Shown here piece by piece: positions 32,620 through 35,972 of a DNA stretch of 35,972 nt (position 1 is the stretch's first letter; every line of letters starts with the position of its first letter). Both the position numbers and the translations under genes were made by a program. The notes beneath the pieces were generated by a model. The model did no database searches, was not told the origin of the DNA, and saw only the letters and a list, made by a program, of their open reading frames with translations. Origin of the DNA: Oscillospiraceae bacterium (GTDB taxonomy: Bacteria > Bacillota > Clostridia > Oscillospirales > Ruminococcaceae). The stretch is from NCBI GenBank assembly GCA_016297675.1, contig JAEDGE010000002.1, positions 1-35,972 on the forward strand, given 5' to 3'.

Positions 32620-32961
32620 ATGCCGGGTAGCAGAAAACTGGGCAGAACCACCGACCACAGAAAGGCTATGCTGCGTGCAATGGTAACCTTCCTGCTGGAA
32701 AACGGACAGATTGAAACCACCGTCACACGTGCAAAGGAAGTACGTGCGGTTGCTGAAAAGATGATCACCATCGCTAAGACCAATGATTTGCATGCAAAGC
32801 GTCAGGTGATGGCATATGTCACAAAGGAAAGCGTTGCCAAGAAGCTGTTCGATGAAATCGCACCGAGCTATGCAGAGCGGCAGGGCGGCTATACCAGAAT
32901 GATTAAGACCGGTCCCCGTCGGGGCGATGCGGCTGAAATGGCACTGATTCAGCTGGTATAA
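32620..32961 (+). CDS. rplQ: 50S ribosomal protein L17
   Basis: 113 residues, the short bacterial form. Family features: PGSRKLGRTTDHRKAMLRAM, QIETTVTRAKEVRAVAEKMI and GGYTRMIKTGPRRGDAAEMA with LIQLV. AAAGGAG precedes ATG 32620. It is the last gene of the superoperon, 29 bases before the terminator. The ecfA-ecfT-truA genes that often follow in Firmicutes are not here. Confidence 0.98.
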   Translation: MPGSRKLGRTTDHRKAMLRAMVTFLLENGQIETTVTRAKEVRAVAEKMITIAKTNDLHAKRQVMAYVTKESVAKKLFDEIAPSYAERQGGYTRMIKTGPRRGDAAEMALIQLV

Positions 32962-32990
32962 CATTGATATAAACGAATATCTACATTTAG

Positions 32991-33025
32991 AGGCATGGCA
33001 GTTGCATTCTGCCATGCCTTTTTTT
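32991..33025 (+). terminator. Terminator of the S10-spc-alpha superoperon
   Basis: AGGCATGGCAG (32991-33001) pairs perfectly with 33009-33019 around a 7-base loop and is followed by seven T's (33019-33025). Confidence 0.95.
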
Positions 33026-33109
33026 CGGGTTCCTGCTTTTGGATTTGGTCAAAATGACTATAAAACATGAAAACATTTATGTATTTTTACTAAAAATTCA
33101 ACTTTTCTC

Positions 33110-33138
33110 TTTACAATTGCCCCACATTACGGTATAAT
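33110..33138 (+). promoter_or_regulatory. Distal promoter (P1) upstream of the sca cluster
   Basis: TTTACA at 33110-33115, a 17-base spacer and a perfect TATAAT at 33133-33138. The next recognised gene is 475 bases downstream, so it makes either a separate RNA or a long scaC leader. Confidence 0.75.
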
Positions 33139-33460
33139 AAATGTGTGCGTTGCAGACACATTTCCTGTAAACGGCGGAAAAGCTACCGTAAAACAGGAAA
33201 CGCAGAAGTGCTTTCTGTGTGATTTGTTTTTGAATGGGGAGGGCGATAGCATCGAGAAAAACTGCTGTCGGTGAAACGGTGGAACGGCTTGCAGGCATTG
33301 CAGTGATACACTTGGGGAAGTGCTGGAATCATGGCATAAACGTTTCGCACTCATTCTGCATCGTGGAATTAGAAAAGAAAAATCCCAAAAAGTAGCAGAG
33401 CCATGGTATTATGTACAATTTCACCAACTGTTCTTGTTGGAAATTGTACAAAAAATTTGA
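33139..33460 (+). other. Structured leader or non-coding RNA region before scaC
   Basis: No known gene between P1 and P2. Visible hairpins are 33138-33161 (AATGTGT arm), 33159-33200 (TTTCCTGT and ACGG arms) and 33310-33323 (CACTT/AAGTG with loop GGGG). At 33412-33450 TGTACAATTT and CCAAC pair with their complements, with a 2-base bulge; an A-run, not a T-run, follows. Two short frames without ribosome binding sites (33143-33274, 43 codons; 33234-33395, 53 codons) overlap here. No c-di-GMP, cobalamin, TPP or other riboswitch consensus is recognised. Confidence 0.4.
33338..33347 (-). promoter_or_regulatory. Candidate upstream operator half of a pair
   Basis: AAACGTTTCG is the exact reverse complement of the first ten bases of the site at 33510-33522. 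The AAACGTTT core is the CG-centred palindrome typical of LacI-family operators. Inference from sequence only. Confidence 0.3.
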
Positions 33461-33467
33461 ATACGTA

Positions 33468-33496
33468 TTGACTTTTCTGTGGGAATATTCTATAAT
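33468..33496 (+). promoter_or_regulatory. Proximal promoter (P2) of scaC
   Basis: TTGACT at 33468-33473, a 17-base spacer and a perfect TATAAT at 33491-33496. The predicted start is near 33503, giving a leader of about 110 bases before ATG 33615. Confidence 0.85.
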
Positions 33497-33509
33497 AGTA
33501 CTAATTCGA

Positions 33510-33522
33510 CGAAACGTTTTCG
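33510..33522 (+). promoter_or_regulatory. Candidate LacI-family operator just downstream of P2
   Basis: CGAAACGTTTTCG is a near-perfect palindrome lying about 8-20 bases after the predicted transcription start, a position where a bound repressor would block transcription. LacI/CcpA-type sites are CG-centred palindromes of this kind, and carbohydrate control would suit a scaffoldin gene. No regulator gene is nearby. Confidence 0.35.
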
Positions 33523-33614
33523 GCTTCGTTCGGGACGTAGAATGAATCATGTGTATTTCATCGGAAAGGTATGAAGTCTAAACGCTATCATACGAATAAA
33601 GAAGGAGGAAAACA

Positions 33615-34529
33615 ATGAAAACGAAAAGAACAATGGCAGGTATTCTGGCAGTAGCAATGGCTGCATCCGCAATGGCATGGACTCCGGTATTTGCAGCAGG
33701 AGAAATTGGAGTATCTGCGGAAAAGGTATCCGCAAAAATTGGCCAAGAGTTTACGTTGCAGGTTTCCCTGAGCGATGTACCGGCAAGCGGTCTGGGTGGC
33801 TGTGAGTTCTCACTGGCTTATGACAGCACAATCGTTACTGTTACAAATGTACAGGCTGGTGCGATCACAGAAACTGGTGCAGATGAACAGTCTTCTGCCT
33901 TCGCAGGAGAAGCACCGAGCTTTGACTGCAACTATGAAACAGCTGGTGTGATTGATGTTATTTGGGCAACTGGCTTGACCGATAGTACATACTGGGTAAA
34001 GCAGGATGGCGTGTTCCTGACCATTACTGGTACTGTAAACGAGAGTGCAAAGGTTGGCGATGTTTCCGAATTTAAGATTCAGGCAATCGATAGAGAAGTA
34101 ACACCTGGTTCTGGTACAAAGAACGACAAGGTTGCATTTGTCAGCCTGGATGCAAATGGTGATGTAACTTCTTATGACACTGTCCTGAGCGATGGTTCTG
34201 TCACTGTCATTGGTGATGATGTTACCACCACCACTACCACTGCAACGACTACCAATAAGCCGGATGTAACAACTACAACTGTAACCACTGTTTCTGGTGG
34301 CGAGGATAGAATTGCTTATGGTGATACCAATCTGGACGGTGTCGTAGACCTGCGTGATGCTATTTCAATGAACAAGTATTTGGCAGGCTTGATTACTTGG
34401 ACTTCAGAAGATCAGGCATATAAGAATGCGGATGTCAATGCAGACGGATCTGTCAAGGAAGATGATGGTACTATTTTGGTTAACTTTGTTATCAATCTGA
34501 TTAGTGAACTTCCGCAAATTGGTGCCTAA
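33615..34529 (+). CDS. scaC: Cohesin-dockerin adaptor scaffoldin (ScaC-like)
   Basis: 304-residue secreted cellulosome adaptor. Signal peptide at 1-27 (KTKRTMAGILAVAMAASAM, then PVFA before AGEIG). A cohesin at about 29-200 begins GEIGVSAEKVSAKIGQEFTL and has the FSLAYDSTIVTVTNVQAG and FLTITGTVNESAKVGDVSEF strands. A Thr-rich linker covers about 204-226. A dockerin at 236-304 has two calcium loops, DTNLDGVVDLRD and DVNADGSVKEDD, each followed by a helix. In R. flavefaciens, ScaC docks on ScaA and its own cohesin recruits a different enzyme set; the same role is inferred here. AAGGAGG precedes ATG 33615. The gene symbol rests on architecture and gene order. Confidence 0.85.
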   Translation: MKTKRTMAGILAVAMAASAMAWTPVFAAGEIGVSAEKVSAKIGQEFTLQVSLSDVPASGLGGCEFSLAYDSTIVTVTNVQAGAITETGADEQSSAFAGEAPSFDCNYETAGVIDVIWATGLTDSTYWVKQDGVFLTITGTVNESAKVGDVSEFKIQAIDREVTPGSGTKNDKVAFVSLDANGDVTSYDTVLSDGSVTVIGDDVTTTTTTATTTNKPDVTTTTVTTVSGGEDRIAYGDTNLDGVVDLRDAISMNKYLAGLITWTSEDQAYKNADVNADGSVKEDDGTILVNFVINLISELPQIGA

Positions 34530-34641
34530 AACACGCTTTATTTAGGTTCTATGCTGGCAAGATGATTCCTCATCAACGAATTGTCTTGCCGGATAATAGT
34601 ACATTTTACATTGCATAAATGCAAAGAAAGGAAAAAGAAAC
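34530..34641 (+). other. scaC-scaffoldin intercistronic hairpin
   Basis: GGCAAGA and its complement TCTTGCC (about 34556-34592) enclose a GATGA/TCATC hairpin. There is no T-run, so it is more likely an RNA-stability or partial-termination element than a full terminator. AAAGGA precedes the next ATG. Confidence 0.4.
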
Positions 34642-35972
34642 ATGAAGAAACGAACAAGAATTGCTTCTCTGGTTGCAGCAGCTGCGATGACCGTTTCTGC
34701 ATTGCCGATGACGGCACTCCCTGCACTTGCAGTGGAAGCTGGCGATCACGGATGCATCAACGGCTTGCAGTATCATATTGTTACAGCTGAGGGCAAGGAA
34801 TCGGAGATTCACATCTCAGCAGACGATGTGGCCTCCAGCGACTATACTTTCAAAGCTGGACTTTATTTGACAGTAGATGACCAGACCATGGTAGCTAATG
34901 ACTATGTTTCTACAGTCAGCATGATGTGGCAAGCATCTGATGAAAAGTATATGTATTTTAGACAGGATGATTACGGCTCTTCTATTGCAGAAACAGAGTA
35001 CACCCTGCCGGATGGCACAGTTTTTGCAGCAACACTGAAGCCGTTCGCACTGGCACAGTTGACTTACAATAAGAAGAAGGGTTACAGATACACGTCAAAG
35101 ACTTGTGACTTTTATGATAAGTCCATTGCTTTGGAGCCGGCTTACGGTAAAGAAATTTATTCTGCAGGACCGAACAAGATTAAGTTCACATTGACCTACT
35201 ATACAGAAGGTCAGCTGCTGACAAAGGATGACGGTACAAAGTACAGAGCACCTGTTCCGGAATCTCAGGTAACAAAGGAATATGAGTTGAATGTTACTGT
35301 GGATGAAAGCGGTACAGGAACTTATACATACGAAGTACCGGATGCTGGTACAGTAGACAATGGTCCTTATCCAATGCGTACTGTAACAGGTACACTCCGT
35401 AACTACGATTCCACTGTTCCGTCAGGCGAAAAGATTCCGGGCGATAATAACCTTTTGAGAATCGTTTACTCCACAGATGGTACAACTTTCCCGGTTTGGC
35501 TGGGTGGTCAGTCAGACGCTTACCCGATGACAACATTTGATGTAACTTTGAAGCAGGGTACACCGGATGGTATTTATTATGTAAAGTACAATACAACAGA
35601 TCACCAGGACGTTTTGGACGAATCTGGTAATGTTGTAGGTGCAACTTATATGAACCGTGTTGTTCGTGCTTATATCAATGACGCAGGCTCCAGAAAGACG
35701 GATGTACAGTATCCGGATGGTCTGGAAGATGAGGGCAACTGGCTGAAGATTGTAGTTGGTACACCATCAGAAACAACTACAACTACCACTGATTCTGCAA
35801 CTACGACTACGACATCTGCTACAACGACTACAACTGCAGAACCGAAGCCGACTACCACAAGTACGACAGAAACTTCTGCAAAAGTCACAACTACCACAAC
35901 AGATACACCAAATTATGATGGTCCGACCATTAAGGTAGGTCAGCAGTTTGTAAATGCTGGCGAAGAGTGGGC
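34642..35972 (+). CDS. Scaffoldin-like secreted protein (ScaA-type), 3' end beyond window
   Basis: The first 443 codons are present and the frame is open at the window end. Signal peptide about 1-31 (KKRTRIASLVAAAAMTVSAL, cleavage near ALA before VEAG). Residues 32 to about 370 form a module I do not recognise. It is rich in Tyr, Thr and beta-strand-like stretches (GLQYHIVTAEGKESEIHIS, FTLTYYTEGQLLTKDDGTKY) and may be two repeated beta domains. Residues 374-423 are a Thr-rich linker (TETT/TTTTT runs with Pro and Glu). GPTIKVGQQFVNAGEEW at the end looks like the first strand of a cohesin. By position after scaC this matches scaA of R. flavefaciens, whose product also has an N-terminal region of unknown function before its cohesins. 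The cohesin call needs the missing sequence. Confidence 0.65.
   Translation, partial: MKKRTRIASLVAAAAMTVSALPMTALPALAVEAGDHGCINGLQYHIVTAEGKESEIHISADDVASSDYTFKAGLYLTVDDQTMVANDYVSTVSMMWQASDEKYMYFRQDDYGSSIAETEYTLPDGTVFAATLKPFALAQLTYNKKKGYRYTSKTCDFYDKSIALEPAYGKEIYSAGPNKIKFTLTYYTEGQLLTKDDGTKYRAPVPESQVTKEYELNVTVDESGTGTYTYEVPDAGTVDNGPYPMRTVTGTLRNYDSTVPSGEKIPGDNNLLRIVYSTDGTTFPVWLGGQSDAYPMTTFDVTLKQGTPDGIYYVKYNTTDHQDVLDESGNVVGATYMNRVVRAYINDAGSRKTDVQYPDGLEDEGNWLKIVVGTPSETTTTTTDSATTTTTSATTTTTAEPKPTTTSTTETSAKVTTTTTDTPNYDGPTIKVGQQFVNAGEEW

Noticed and set aside
33234..33395. 53-codon plus-strand ORF (and an overlapping 43-codon frame from GTG 33143)
   Set aside because: Neither has a ribosome binding site or recognisable domain. 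Kept as an open question within the leader region.
33139..33410. c-di-GMP or other known riboswitch before scaC
   Set aside because: No core consensus of the GEMM, cobalamin, TPP, FMN or glycine classes could be matched.
35761..35910. CRISPR-like or microsatellite array
   Set aside because: The repetition is ACN codons of a Thr-rich protein linker in an open reading frame; there are no spacers.

Overview
The window looks like the chromosome of an anaerobic, fibre-degrading Ruminococcus (Firmicutes/Clostridia; probably the R. flavefaciens / R. champanellensis lineage). The evidence is a cohesin-dockerin scaffoldin gene followed by a second scaffoldin-like gene with Thr-rich linkers, a complete clostridial-order rnf operon (CDGEAB), a type-Z zinc S14, strong AGGAGG ribosome binding sites and sigma-A-type promoters. 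The genus is inferred from content, not from a search.

Layout. 1-2446: a two-gene polysaccharide operon (COG5610-like protein and a GT2 glycosyltransferase), with hairpin-rich repeat DNA on both sides. 2447-3247: long non-coding stretch with a string of perfect triloop hairpins, a possible small RNA and a terminator. 3248-4468: UDPGP-family nucleotidyltransferase. 4543-9478 (minus): rnfC-D-G-E-A-B, the membrane complex that couples ferredoxin oxidation and NAD+ reduction to ion pumping. 9965-12260: histidine phosphatase, polytopic membrane protein, RluA-type pseudouridine synthase. 12261-12708: second copy of the hairpin repeat, then a bidirectional terminator. 12709-17002: CPBP protease-like membrane protein (minus), Nudix hydrolase, a DUF421/DUF4363 pair (minus) and a divergent GT4 glycosyltransferase.

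17043-33025: one uninterrupted S10-spc-alpha ribosomal superoperon (rpsJ to rplQ, with secY, adk, map, a KOW protein, infA and rpoA). It starts at a clear promoter, has a leader containing an intrinsic terminator that looks like an attenuator, and ends at a strong terminator. Four genes in it are too short or too embedded to be obvious as isolated ORFs (rpmD, rpmJ, rpsJ, rpsN), and seven use GTG or TTG starts.

33026-35972: directly after the ribosomal operon lies the start of a cellulosome (sca) cluster. Two promoters and a roughly 475-nt leader precede a scaC-like adaptor (signal peptide, cohesin, Thr linker, dockerin). A second secreted protein follows, with an N-terminal module of unknown function, a 50-residue Thr-rich linker and the apparent start of a cohesin, cut by the window end.

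The least explained material is non-coding: the hairpin-array repeat family (1-160, 2446-2640, 12298-12631), whose equivalent hairpins keep their loop and pairing while their stems differ; the S10 leader; and the sca leader, with two inverted copies of a candidate operator.
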